From the NCBI GenBank assembly GCA_963580285.1, contig OY757010.1, positions 148,352,675 to 148,416,674 on the forward strand: DNA of 64,000 nucleotides. The letters are read 5' to 3'. The DNA comes from Lucinisca nassula (taxonomy: Eukaryota > Mollusca > Bivalvia > Lucinida > Lucinidae). Positions 11,029 to 21,224 of the stretch are shown here, piece by piece. The translations under genes were made by a program, and so were the position numbers. The notes below the pieces were generated by a model, which worked only from the letters and a program-made list of their open reading frames with translations, was not told the origin of the DNA and searched no databases. The first letter of the stretch is position 1. Each line of letters opens with the position of its first letter.

Positions 11029-11232
11029 GCGTAGTTGTAATAGGCTTCCATCAGACCCTCCAGAACGAGCATCTGCATGCGATATTTTCTGTTTCTCTGT
11101 TTTTGCAGCGCTGTATTTCTGGCGAATAGTTCTTAGCCTGTCGCTGAGTAGTACCAGTTGATCACATGCTCATTGGAAGCGATGTTGGCTCTCGTAGATC
11201 TGCGCATACATCTCAAATTTCTCCATACCCAT
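11029..11232 (-). pseudogene. Broken third copy of the FDMYA small-protein family
   Basis: Read from an ATG at 11232, the first 20 codons match the 120-aa gene at 23571-23209 closely (start MGMEKFEMYAQIYESQ). Codon 21, arginine in both intact paralogues, is TGA (11170-11172). After a further ~30 codons a frameshift separates the continuation, which has YRMQMLVLEGLM-type residues matching the conserved LRMR..EG segment. The copy stops at about 11029, so the last helix and acidic tail are gone. No histone-like stem-loop follows. On its 5' side the array element starting near 11236 abuts the ATG, so any promoter has been displaced. A decayed duplicate with high confidence as homologue, not a working gene. 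Confidence 0.8.
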
Positions 11233-11235
11233 TTT

Positions 11236-14178
11236 TAGCTCCACTGGCGGAAGGCCAGCGGAGCTATTGTCATGGCCCTGTGTCCGTCGTGCGTCCGTGC
11301 GTTAACTTTTTCTTTAAACATCTTCTCCTCCTAAACTACTAGGCCCATTGTAACCAAACTTCATAGGAATGTTCCTTACATAGTCCTCTTCTAAATTCTT
11401 TCAAAGAATTTTGTTACACCCAGAACTCTGGTTGCCATGGCAACAAAACCACAAAAAAATAAAAATCTTTAAAAATCTTCTCCTCCAAAACCACCTGTTG
11501 GATTTCATTTTTATTTTGCATGAATGTTCCTTGGGTGGACTTCTTTCAGATTCCTTGAAGAAATTTTGATCCGACAAAAAACATGGCCGCCATGGGCGGG
11601 GCTTATTTTCCCTATTTAACATATAGTGTAATGCTAAAACATCTTCTCCTCCTAAACTATTAGGCCCATTGAAATCAAACTTCACAGGAATGTTCTTATC
11701 TAAGTCCTCTTCTAAATTCCTTCAAAGAATTTTGGTACACCCAGAACTCTGGTTGCCATGGCAACAAATCAACACAAAAAATTAAAAATCTTTAAAAATC
11801 TTCTCCTCCAAAACCACCTGTTGGATTTCATTTTTATTTTGCATGATTGTTCCTTGGGTGGACCTCTTTCAGATTCCTTGAAGAAATTTTGATCCGACAA
11901 AAAACATGGCCGCCATGGGTGGGGCTTATTTTCCCTATTTAACATATAGTGTAATGCTAAAACATCTTCTCCTCCTAAACTACTGGGCCAATTGTAACCA
12001 AACTTCACAGGAATGTTCCTTACTTAGTCCTCTTCTAAATTCCTTCAAAGAATTTTGTTACACCCAGAACTCTGGTTGCCATAGCAACAAAACCACACAA
12101 AAAATGAAAATCTTTAAAACTCTTCTCCTCCAAACCCACCTGTTGGATTTCATTATCCCCTCGCACAACATAGTTGTGAGGGGGGATATAGCATTTGTCC
12201 CGTACATACGTACGTACTTTTGTCATCGCTCTAGCGCCACGTACGTACGTACTTTTGTCATCGCTCTAGCGCCACGTACGTACGTACTTTTGTCATCTCT
12301 CTAGCGCCTACATTTCTTGACCCATTTTAATATAACTTCACACGAACGTTCCTTACGACAATATCTGGAGCAAGATCGACTTTCAAGATCATGACCTCAA
12401 GGTCAAGGTCACTCTGGCTGTTTTTTGAAAAACTTTGTCATGGCTCTAGCGCCTACATTTCTCCCCCAATTTCAATATAACTTCAAACAAATGATCCTTA
12501 TAAAAATATCTCGAGCGAGTTTGACTTTCAAGGTCATGACCTCAAGGTGAAGGTCACTGTGGCTATTTTTAGAAAAACATTGTCATCGCTCTAGCGCTTA
12601 CATTTCTTCACCAATTTCAATATAACTTCACACAAATGATCCTTATAAAAATATCTCGAGCGAGTTCCACTTTCAAGGTCATGGCTTCAAGGTCAAGGTC
12701 ACAGTGGCTATTTTTAGAAAAACTTTGTCATCGCTCTAGCTCCTACATTTCTTCACTGATTTCAATATAACTTCACACAAATGTTCCTTATGACAATACC
12801 TTGAGCGAGTTGAACTTTCAAGGTCATGACCTCAAGGTCAAGGTCACTGTGGCTATTTTTAGAAAAACTTTGTCATCGCTCTAGCGCCTACATTTCTTCA
12901 CCAATTTCAATATAACTTCACACAAATGTTCCTTATAAAAATATCTCCAGCGAGTTTGACTTTCCAACTCATGGTCTTAAGGTCAAGGTCACTGTGGCTT
13001 TTTTTTAGAAAAAACTTTGTCATCGCTCTTTGGCCTATATTTCTTCACTGATTTCAATATAACTTCACACAAATGTTCCTTATGACAATATCTCAAGCGG
13101 GTTCGACTATCAAGGTCAAGGCCTCAAGGTCAAGGTCACTGTGGCTATTTTTAGAAAAACTTTGTCATCGCTCTAGCGCTTATATTTCTTCACCAATTTC
13201 AATATAACTTCATACAAATGTTCCTTATGAAAACATCTCTAGCGAGTTCCACTTTCAAGGTCAAGGTCACTGTGTCTATTTTTAGAAAAACTTCGTCATC
13301 CCTCTAGCGCTTACATTTCTTCATCGATTTCAATATAACTTCATACAAATGTTCCTTATGACAATATCTCGCCATGTCGACTTTCAAGGTCAAGGTCACT
13401 ATGGCTATTTTTAGAAAACTTTGTCATCGCTCTAGCGCCTACATTTCTTCACTGATTATCTTGAGCAAGATCTACTTTCGTGGTCATGACCTCAAGTCAA
13501 GGTCACTATGGCTATTTTTAGAGAAACGTCATCACTCTAGAATGTACATTTATTGGAGGATTTTTAAACAAACTTTACACAAATGTTGCATATGATAATA
13601 TCTCAAGCAAGTTGGACTTTTGCCATTTCAGTGTTTTCCACACACGAAGTTGTCTAGTGCGAGGGGATTTGTATCGCATGCGATGCCTTGTTTTTATTTT
13701 GCATGAATGTTCCTTGGGTGGACCTCTTTTAGATTCCTTGAAGCAATTTTGATCCGACAAAAAACATGGCCGCCATGGGCGGGGCTTATTTTCACTATTT
13801 AACATATAATGTAATGCTAAAAAATCTTCTTCTGCAAAAGTACTTTTGGGATTTCATTGTAATTTGCATGAATTGTCCTTGGGTGGACTGTTGTCAGATT
13901 CCTTGAAAAAAAATTGATCTTACAAAAAACATGGCCGCCATGGGCGAGGCTTATTTTCACTATATAACATATAGTGTAATGCTGAAAATATTTTTTGCAA
14001 AAGTTCTTGTTTTATTTCATAGTTATTTGGCATGCTTGTTCCTTGGGTGGACCTCTGTCAGATTCCTTGAAGAAATTTTGATCCGACAAAAACATGGCTG
14101 CAGTGGGCGGGGTTTATTTTCACTATATAACATGTAGTGTAATGTTAAAAAAGTCTTCTCTTCTTCAAAAGTTCTTGT

Positions 14179-14210
<32 letters not shown>

Positions 14211-14215
14211 AAGTA
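11236..14215 (+). mobile_element. Helitron-like tandem-array element (AGCTCCACTGGCGG start)
   Basis: It begins TTTTTAGCTCCACTGGCGG with the inverted GCCAGCGGAGCT next to it, forming a hairpin. It continues with a GTCCGTCGTGCGTCCGTGCG leader and then ~300-bp units carrying CTTCTCCTCCTAAACTACT, GGAATGTTCCTTAC, GGTTGCCATGGCAAC and ACATGGCCGCCATGGGCGGG. Another element is nested at 12157-13692. The 3' end is unclear and dissolves in a (TTTA)n run at about 14176-14215. Open frames here are repeat translations and not genes. The Helitron assignment is inference from end structure. Confidence 0.6.
12157..13692 (+). mobile_element. Nested array element (CCCCTCGCAC...GTGCGAGGGG ends)
   Basis: It starts ATCCCCTCGCACAACATAGT and ends CTAGTGCGAGGGGATTTG with CTTG at its edge. 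It interrupts a unit of the surrounding array between GGATTTCATT and TTTTTATTTTGCATG, a T/T junction that other units show uninterrupted. The core is ~155-bp units with CATCGCTCTAGCGCCTACAT, CAATATAACTTCACACAAAT and CAAGGTCATGACCTCAAGGT. Three CGTACGTACGTAC-separated short repeats lie at 12205-12300. Confidence 0.65.
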
Positions 14216-15431
14216 CCTTCCTGTATCTGAATTAATCTCCTCCAGTTTTGCTGACTATCACATATCTATAGAGGTCCACCTACAAATTGTCATTCTAAAA
14301 TTCAAAACATCAGAAATTTCACTTGCCCATCACACTGGTGATAGAACTGATGTTTTTTTTTTTTCAACACAAACTCTATTAATACGACTTGATGTTTCAA
14401 AATAAATTCAAAATTCTGAGGGAGATTGATTTATTAGACCTAATTATACTACAGTGTCAACAGTTTCCCAGATCCCTGAGGGTTAAAATGGCTTAGTTGA
14501 AAAGGGAGGCATACCGAATCCGACGGAGGAAAGGAAAAAATAAATAAAGAAAGAAATAAAAACATAAATCTGTTCATTTTTTAGCTCCACTGGCCAAAGA
14601 CCGGCGGGTCTTACGTTATATGTTATGGCCCTGTGTCTGTTGTGCGTCTGTGCGGTTGTGCATCCGTGCGTTAACTTTTTTCTTTAAACATTTCCTCCTT
14701 AACTACTTGGTCGATTGTAACCAAACTTCACAGGAATGTTTCTCACATAGTCCTCTTCTGAATTCCTTCAAAGAATTTTGTTACATGCAGAACAAAATGG
14801 CATCGAAACCAAAAAATAATATTTAAAAACTTCTCCTCCAAAACCACACAATGGATTTTATTCTTATTTTGCATGAATGTTCCTTGGGTGGACATATGTC
14901 AGATTCCTTGAAGAAATTCGGATCAGACAAAAAACATGGCCACCATGGCCATGCCCCACATGACTGCCATGGCCATGCCCATTGGCTCATTAGCTTTCAA
15001 AGACTTATATGGGGAAAAGTTTTAAAAACCTTCTCCTCCAAAACCGCTCAACTTAATGGATTTCATTCTTACTTTGCATGAACGTTCCTTGGGTGGACCT
15101 CTGTCAGATTCCTTGAAGCAATTTTGATCAGACAAAAAACATGGCCGCCATGGACACGCCCATTGGCTAATTAGCTTCCATAGACTCATAAAGGGATCTT
15201 TTTTTTTTTTTTTTTTTTTTTAATCTTCTCCTCCAAAACCGCTAAATGGATTTCGTTCTTAATTTTCATGAATGTTCCTTGTGTCTACCATTGTCAGATT
15301 CATTGAAGAAATTTTGATCAGACAAAAAATATGGCCGCCATGGCCACCACCTTTGGCTCATTAGCTTCCATAGACCAATAAACGGAAAAACTTCTTCTCT
15401 GAAACCATAAAGCCTAAAGCTAAGACATTTA

Positions 15432-15609
15432 CAGTAAAACCTGTCTTAGTGGCCACCTCTATTAAGCAAGCAACCTGTCTTAAGCAGGCAGGCATTCAGT
15501 TCCCAAGAAAGGCAGATGTGTTAAATTTCACCTGTATTAAGCAAGAACCTGTCTTAAGCAAGCATATTTTGACTTTCCCTTAGGCACTTGCTTAATACAG
15601 GTTGAACTG
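15432..15609. mobile_element. TA-flanked CAGT..ACTG MITE (pogo/mariner-like)
   Basis: It starts CAGTAAAACCTGTCTTAG, ends GCTTAATACAGGTTGAACTG, with TA at both edges (15430-15431 and 15610-15611). TA duplication and CAGT termini are typical of pogo-type Tc1/mariner non-autonomous elements. A second copy lies at 20252-20414. Confidence 0.8.
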
Positions 15610-16209
15610 TAGTATGTAGCAAAATTATGTGGTCACCTACTAAGTCCTGCGAACTATGACTCTTGAGTCCAAATTGGCAACGCCCCGGTGCTTAGTAGCT
15701 CCCATAGACTAATAATGACAAAATCTTGAAACTTTTCTCCTCTGAAACCATAAGGCCAAGAGCTTAGTATGTAGCAACTTGAAGTATTCAACTGCATAAA
15801 TCCTGCCAACTATGCCCCTGGGGTCCAAATTGGCCACACCCTGAGGCCCATAAGCTCCCATAGACTTATACTGGGAAAAACTGACAAAAATCCTCTCTGA
15901 AACCATCAGTGCCCAGAGCTTAGATATTAAGTATGCAGCAACGTCAAGTGGTCACTCAAATAAATCCTGCCAACAATGCCCCTGGGGTAAAAAATTGGTC
16001 ACGCCCAGAGGCATATTAGTTCCCATAGACTTATAATAGGAAAAACTTAAAAAAAAAAGTCTTCTTCTCTGAAACCATAAGGCCCAGAGCTTTAGATATT
16101 TAGAACGGAGCAATGTCAAATGGTCACTCACATAAATCCTGCCAACCATGGCTCTGGGGTCCAAAAAATATAGAATGGACATTCCTTGGGTGGATCACTT
16201 GTTTCTTTT

Positions 16210-16428
16210 TTACCCATTGCATGCGGGAAAACCCTAAATGGGTACCTTTGCAAACAGTGCTGGCCCAGATCAGACCCCACAGAACACCATGTCTGATCAG
16301 GGCCTGCACTATATGCTAACAGAATTTTCCATCAAAAATAGAAAAAATAGGCCTGACACCCCTTATATGACAAATGGACTGGTCCAACATATAGCAATAG
16401 AAGAGTCCACTAGTATGCAATTGGTTAA
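16210..16428. mobile_element. MITE family P2, near-complete
   Basis: The left end TTACCCATTGCATGCGGGAAA and the right end GTATGCAATTGGTTAA are decayed inverted repeats resembling TTAACCCATTGCATGC. Inside are the CAGATCAGACC..GTCTGATCAGG stem and CCTGACACCCCTTATATGAC. TTAA-type ends suggest piggyBac ancestry (inference). Confidence 0.6.
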
Positions 16429-16571
16429 TGTAATAAATATGACAATTGTCTGAAGTTAGCCGGTGGAGCGACAGGCCCTCTTGGGCCTCTTGTTCTCGCA
16501 ATGGCCCGTCTGCATTTGAGTGGTTTATTTCGTTCGTTCGTTCGTTTAGGTTAAGGTTTTTTATGTCTGCC

Positions 16572-16722
16572 ATGGTCAAGCATGGACGGGCCGACTCGCA
16601 CCGAGGTTCCTGGGCAGGCTTAGAGCCTCTAAGCGGTTTACCAGTACTAGTGTGCGGACGGTTTCAGCTCTGCGTGGAAGCATCATGCAGCCCATCTATT
16701 TCTTCAAACCCCGATGGAAGGT
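16572..16722 (-). mobile_element. R-family retroposon fragment
   Basis: Only the 5' half is present: CATGGACGGGCCGACTCGCA to CCCATCTATTTCTTCAAACC on the plus strand. The 3' tail is missing. Confidence 0.7.
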
Positions 16723-16749
16723 CAGGGGGGTCTGGTTACCTGTTTTTCC

Positions 16750-17980
16750 AATATTGACAATGTGCAAGCTGGGAGCCAGCAAATAATGCAAATATGGTGA
16801 ATAGAAATCTAACGGTGAACAGCGAAAACGCTGATCAGATTGCGGCAAGGCACAGGCTGACCCGTGACTTCTCTGCATTAACAGGTCTTACTGTAGGTTT
16901 TGTCGCGTGTCGGCTAAAAAATACGGAGCTAGTTTGAGTCACGCCTTAAGAAAGCCTGTTTTAGCCATTTGTGAACAATGGTGCACAACAGCCTGCGCTC
17001 CCATGCAGTCTGATCAGCACCTACATGTAAGTGTTCGTTGCTTGGGTAGTACACATCACGTGAACAAGTCCGTGAAATCAGTATGCCCAAAACCCCACTT
17101 TATACAGAGAAAACTGGGGCATACGTTGTCTTTTTTTTTTTTTTTTTTTTCCAAGACAGAGGTTGCGGTAGACTAGCTACTAGTCTGATAATCAAAGTCT
17201 GATCCATGTCGAACTTTAACGGACATTCAGGTAACTGATGTCGATTAAAGTTAATTCATAGATTTATATAGGAACTTCATAATTATTTCCGCATAAAATA
17301 AAAACTTATAAGAATAACTTTTCTGTGCAAGCGGCTCATGATTTTACATTCTTTTTCAATCATCCACATGTATTTTTAATGAAATTTCATGAACAACTTT
17401 TTAGTCCTTTTTACATATATTTGGAAGCACCCACTAAATGTATAGAATATATAGTAAAACTATTGATTACAGCGACAAAAACTGATGAATTTCTTTTCAT
17501 AACTTTTTTGTAAATTGTTATTTCTTTTCTGTGCCAGCGGAAGTAAAATTACAAATTTATTGTGAACACGCCCATATACATTTTGTAAAATAAAAATGAA
17601 AATAATTTGGTCCTTTTTGAAAATGAAATACACTGCCCCCTTTTTCTATTTACAGTTTACCTTGGTCACCTAGGTAACCATGACTAGGAGCTGTGGGAGA
17701 TAATCATTTATTTTCTGTGTTGTACGCGTTAATTCCCTTCATTATCAGCATAGCTGAGAAAGGTCGTGTCCGTATAAGTCCGGTATGCATTTTTTTTTTG
17801 TATTTTATTTATATTATAAATTTATCACCTTGTTAGTAATGGCAAGTCTATTTGGTAGAGTCTCCAAGCTTATAATTATCACGTTAAAATTGAGCAAGAG
17901 AGACTAGACTAGCTTAACTTTTATACACTGTTCATTTTAGTGCAAAAGATGTTTTTAATTCCATGTTACGAGCACTCACA
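16750..17980. other. Mostly unassigned, with decayed repeat fragments
   Basis: It holds an HP-like piece at 17058-17140 (CACGTGAACAAGTCCGTGAA, then ACCCCACTTTATACAGAGA and a T run) and short AT-rich sequence. No convincing gene was seen. Confidence 0.4.
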
Positions 17981-17984
17981 ACCT

Positions 17985-18330
17985 ATGTTTAGGTTTTGGG
18001 TACTCGTTAGAATGGGGCGGTTCTAACGAGCACTCACAACCTATGTTTGCAGCATAAATAAGATAAATTTCCGGGATTTTCATCAGAAAGTAGCCATTTT
18101 CACCATGTCAACAAGTCCGTGAAACGATCACCCCTCTAAACCCCACTTTATATAGAGAAAACTGGGGTTTAAGGGGGTAAACATTATTTTTCTTATTTTT
18201 GCTCCAAGACATAGGTTGTGGGTACTCGTTAGAACCGCCTCATTGAGGCGGTTCTAACGAGCACCCACAACCTATGTTTGCAGTATTTATAAGAACAATA
18301 TCACGAAATTTCATCAGAAAAGTAGCCATT
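17985..18330. mobile_element. Tandem HP elements with two stem-loops
   Basis: An imperfect stem at 17985-18056 is followed by the landmark CATCAACAAGTCCGTGAAA-type left arm. Then comes a small hairpin ACCCCACTTTATATAGAGAA..ACTGGGGTTT and a near-perfect long stem at 18211-18285: CATAGGTTGTGGGTACTCGT, AGAACCGCCTCATTGAGGCGGTT and its mirror. No coding capacity. Confidence 0.75.
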
Positions 18331-18622
18331 TTTGAGATGTGAAAAAATGCACTATGTCACACGGGTGTGTTATCGTAATGGGAGATTTGAAAAATGCAGT
18401 GTGTTGCACGAGTGTGTAAATGAGAAAACTGTCAACAAAGGTGCACAGCTGCCTGCACTCCCGCACAGTCTGATCTGCACCTTAGTTTTCGTTGCTTGGA
18501 TAGTACAGTATAAAACCTCCAGTTTTTATAGCTAAAATTTCAAAATTTTTCTTTGTACCCGAACTCGCAAACCCCAAAGATAATCAGGTCCATGAAAGTT
18601 TTTTTTTTTTTTTTTTCACAAA

Positions 18623-19232
18623 GTCTATAAATTTAAAGACTGTCTGTAAATTTAAAGACATTTTAGTCTGTAGATTTAAAGAATAACGCACGGAAATCAT
18701 GAAAATGATGAAACACGAAAAAAAAAAAAAAACGCATTCTCATACGTAGCCTCAGTCTTCATCTCATTAAAAAACGTGCATTGCTGGAGACTGCATATAT
18801 TTTATTGTCTGTAAATATCGTTTTATTAAGAAATAAAAAAACACAGTTCCTTCTCCTTGACCACAAATGCCATGAAACTACGCAGAAAGGGAGGAAATAT
18901 CTGTTAAAGGTCGAACATAAGATGAGTTTCGCACTGACATCATTTCGTTTTCGGACATTTTACTGTTGAAGTCCGTCTAAAACTTTCATCAATTTTAGTT
19001 GTCAGAAAAACCGTCTGTCGAAGCGAGTGGTCGGTATGTTGACAAAATACAAATTCCTTCCTTAGCTTATTTTACATACTTTTTGAATATTCCACAGATA
19101 ACGGCCAAATTACTATATATAGCAAAATGCGATTTTTCCGTTTTACACCATTTTAATGATTTTATTTGCGCCAGTCTTTAAATTTACAGACTAAAAAGTC
19201 TTTAAATTTACAGAGTCTTTAAATTTATAGAC
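18623..19232. mobile_element. Foldback-like element with 19-bp tandem units in both ends
   Basis: The left end holds three units of the type GTCTGTAAATTTAAAGAC (18623-18684); the right end holds three inverted units (19170-19232). The interior (18685-19170) has no clear gene. Tandem subrepeats within terminal inverted repeats are the hallmark of Foldback-style elements; the assignment is by structure only. Confidence 0.65.
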
Positions 19233-19317
19233 AGTTAAATAAAACAACTTTCTTAGACTTGATAATAACCAACGCTGACACACTTTGTTACAATCAGAAA
19301 ACATCTGCATTAATTAG

Positions 19318-19590
19318 ACATCACGTGAACAAGTCCGTGAAATGAACACCCCCTTACACCCCACTTTATATAGTGAAAACTGGGGTTTACAGGGGTAATC
19401 ATTATTTTTCTTATTTTTACTTCTAGACATAGGTTGTGGGTACTCGTTAGAACCGCCTCAATGAGGCGGTTCTAACGAGCACCCACAACCTATGTTTGCT
19501 GTATAAATAAGAAAGATATCATGGATTTTCATCCGACAAGTAGCCATTTTGGAGATATGAAAAAATGCACTATGTCGCCCGGGTGTGTTA
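19318..19590. mobile_element. HP element, full copy
   Basis: The left arm ATCACGTGAACAAGTCCGTG is followed by the CCCCACTTTATATAG..ACTGGGG hairpin and the long stem at 19425-19498 (loop around CTCAATGAG). It then continues as AAATAAGAAAGATATCATGG, like the copy at 18211. Confidence 0.75.
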
Positions 19591-19751
19591 TCGTAATGGA
19601 TCAATGGCGTTTGACACATACCATTGACAGGCTAGCTCAATGGATCACTAATGAGATTCTAATTACAGTTTGACACGCGTTGTTACTATTCAGAAACAGG
19701 TGCATTAATTAGATCAATGAGCGTGACATCATTATGTCACTTATATCGGGG

Positions 19752-19759
19752 TATTTATA
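19752..19759 (+). promoter_or_regulatory. TATA-like box upstream of the 101-aa gene
   Basis: TATTTATA lies 70 bp before the ATG at 19830. A start about 30 bp downstream, near TTCATCAT, would give a 5' leader of roughly 45-50 bases, similar to the paralogue at 23571. Confidence 0.5.
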
Positions 19760-19829
19760 CATCTGTGAGGCTAGTTTGTTCATCATATCAACATACTTTG
19801 AATGATACAAGCTATCGCTCTCTCCGAAG

Positions 19830-20135
19830 ATGAAGAATTTTGACATGTACGCCAAGCTTTACGAATCCCAGCGACGTTTCAACCGAGCCTGTGACCAGAT
19901 TCTGCTCCTCAACACCAGACTTCAGGGTCTACGAAAACGCTACAACTCTGCGAAATCATGCAGTTGCAAGACTTTCCTGTTTCCTCTACGCATGCGTAGT
20001 CTGGTTTTGGAAGGACTGGTGAAAAGATACTACCATTACGCCGAAATGAAAAGAAGCGAAATCTTGGAGATTCGCAACGAACTGGCGAAAGTCGACGACT
20101 CTGACGACAAATATGTTACAGATGAGGAAATCTGA
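19830..20135 (+). CDS. Small conserved helical protein, FDMYA family, 101 aa
   Basis: I do not recognise the family and assign no function. The sequence starts MKNFDMYAKLYESQRRF and continues with RACDQILLLN and a basic centre (LRKRY, LRMRSL). A YYHYAEMKR segment and an acidic tail (DDSDDKYVTDEE) follow. It has no signal peptide or membrane segment and is predicted by eye to be mostly helical. About half of ~85 residues match the 120-aa protein at 23571-23209. Invariant positions include FDMYA, LYESQRRF, RACDQ, LLN, LRMR, EG, Y..YA and a final L..R..L. It is intronless, with a TATA-like box upstream and a stem-loop plus AGAAAGAAT downstream, resembling replication-dependent histone genes. Conservation of protein and flanks between paralogues argues that it is real. 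The ATG chosen is the one aligned with the paralogue's MEKFDMYA. Confidence 0.85.
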   Translation: MKNFDMYAKLYESQRRFNRACDQILLLNTRLQGLRKRYNSAKSCSCKTFLFPLRMRSLVLEGLVKRYYHYAEMKRSEILEIRNELAKVDDSDDKYVTDEEI

Positions 20136-20174
20136 AGCTTAGAATATTTCTAGAGCCAAGAAACAGAAATATTT

Positions 20175-20193
20175 TGGTCCTTAAATTGGACCA
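20175..20193 (+). promoter_or_regulatory. Histone-type stem-loop candidate after the 101-aa gene
   Basis: TGGTCC / GGACCA pair across TTAAATT, 40 bases after the stop codon. Position and following element match the metazoan histone 3'-end layout, but the loop is longer than the canonical four bases. No AATAAA lies nearby. Confidence 0.5.
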
Positions 20194-20202
20194 CAATTTA
20201 CT

Positions 20203-20211
20203 AGAAAGAAT
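20203..20211 (+). promoter_or_regulatory. Purine-rich element resembling a histone downstream element
   Basis: AGAAAGAAT starts 10 bases after the stem-loop. The longer string CTAGAAAGAATRCCTT is shared with the 3' flank of the paralogous gene although the surrounding flanks are diverged. Histone downstream elements are typically CAAGAAAGA-like. Confidence 0.5.
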
Positions 20212-20251
20212 ACCTTTTGAATGACTTTTCCTTTCTTTTTTAATTCAATTA

Positions 20252-20414
20252 CAGTCCGACCTGTATTAAGCAAGCACATGTGGGATAGTCAAAAATTGCT
20301 TGCTTAACACAGGTGCTTGCTTTAATGCATTTTCCTTTTTCGGGAACTGAATGCCTGTTTGCTTAAGACAGGTTGCTTGCTTAATAGAGGTGGCCTCTAA
20401 GACAGGTTTGACTG
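20252..20414. mobile_element. TA-flanked CAGT..ACTG MITE directly behind the 101-aa gene
   Basis: CAGTCCGACCTGTATTAAGC opens and GACAGGTTTGACTG closes, with TA duplicated at 20250-20251 and 20415-20416. Same family as 15432-15609. It starts about 40 bp past the gene's downstream element, leaving that element intact. Confidence 0.8.
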
Positions 20415-20576
20415 TACTTAACCCGCCTATTTTATCCTCTGCGCCTGCTAGTCATGATAACAAAACATGTTAATTTGTGTGGGGTCCCTAAGTGCCAGAC
20501 AGCCCTGTTGGTCCGACAAATTCCAAGCTTTTCGGGCTGTCTTACACTTATCGGCCCAACAAGTCTGTCTCCAGGG

Positions 20577-20883
20577 GGACCGCCCCCGCCCATAGGGGCT
20601 TAAAGAAATATATAGGCTGCACGATGCTTCCACGCAGAGCTGAATCCGGTCCGCACACTAGTACTGGTAAACCGCTTAGAGGATCTAAGCCTGTCCAGGA
20701 ACCGCGGTGGGAGGGTCCATGCTACTAAACCCTATTGGTTTCATTGGGCGACAGGGCTTGAGATGTCATTTCGTCTCAATGTCGGGTAAAAGTCCCACAA
20801 ACTTGATTGTAAGCAACGTCTCCAAAATGACCTTTACAGTGTTGACGGGGACGTTAAACCTCAAATCAAACAAACAAACAATA
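20577..20883 (+). mobile_element. R-family retroposon with 9-bp TSD
   Basis: TCTCCAGGG flanks the copy at 20568-20576 and 20884-20892. It is full length, from CGCCCATAGGGGCTTAAAG to the CAAATCAAACAAACAAACAA tail. The overlapping 140-codon open frame is an artefact of the repeat. Confidence 0.85.
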
Positions 20884-21224
20884 TCTCCAGGGATGAATGG
20901 ATGGGTTTTACAAAGGTGTTCATGTGATAAACATACAGTGGGTGCCCGTGAAAACTTCACTTACATATCCATGCGCGTCATGGTAAATACAAAACCATCA
21001 CTTGACCTTGTGCGCAAGACCGGGGCCTTTGTTTTCAGCAATAAAAAGGTATTACCCCACTCGTTTATACAAAGTATGATCAAAGCACCGATAGCAGTAG
21101 TGGGTCGATTGTCCCTGAGTGTGGACTGAAAATAAACGGTTCTGAACTTGGACTTGGACGCATCATGAAAATACGCCAATATAATTTTGCCCCCGCCCCC
21201 CACTTGAACCCCACTTTTATTTGC

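Larger units (their letters stand above)
14580..16497 (+). mobile_element. Helitron-like tandem-array element with both ends
   Basis: It starts TTTTTAGCTCCACTGGCC and ends GGCCCTCTTGGGCCTCTTGTT. The terminal GGCCC..GGGCC can form a small hairpin just before the CTCTTGTT end, also seen at 50690 and, reversed, at 33752. Internal units of 160-200 bp carry TTCCTTGGGTGGACCTCTGT, then CTCCCATAGACTTATA and CTTCTCTGAAACCATAAGGC. Two MITEs (15432-15609 and 16210-16428) are embedded. Confidence 0.65.

Noticed and set aside
12205..12300. CRISPR-like spacing of CGTACGTACGTAC repeats
   Set aside because: Three short near-identical units, with identical 'spacers', inside an animal transposon. It is a tandem repeat and not CRISPR.
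16696..16878. Minus-strand frame near a GATCAGATTGC motif
   Set aside because: Overlaps a retroposon fragment; no supporting features.
20707..21129. 140-codon plus-strand frame
   Set aside because: It begins in an R-family retroposon tail and shows no conserved features.
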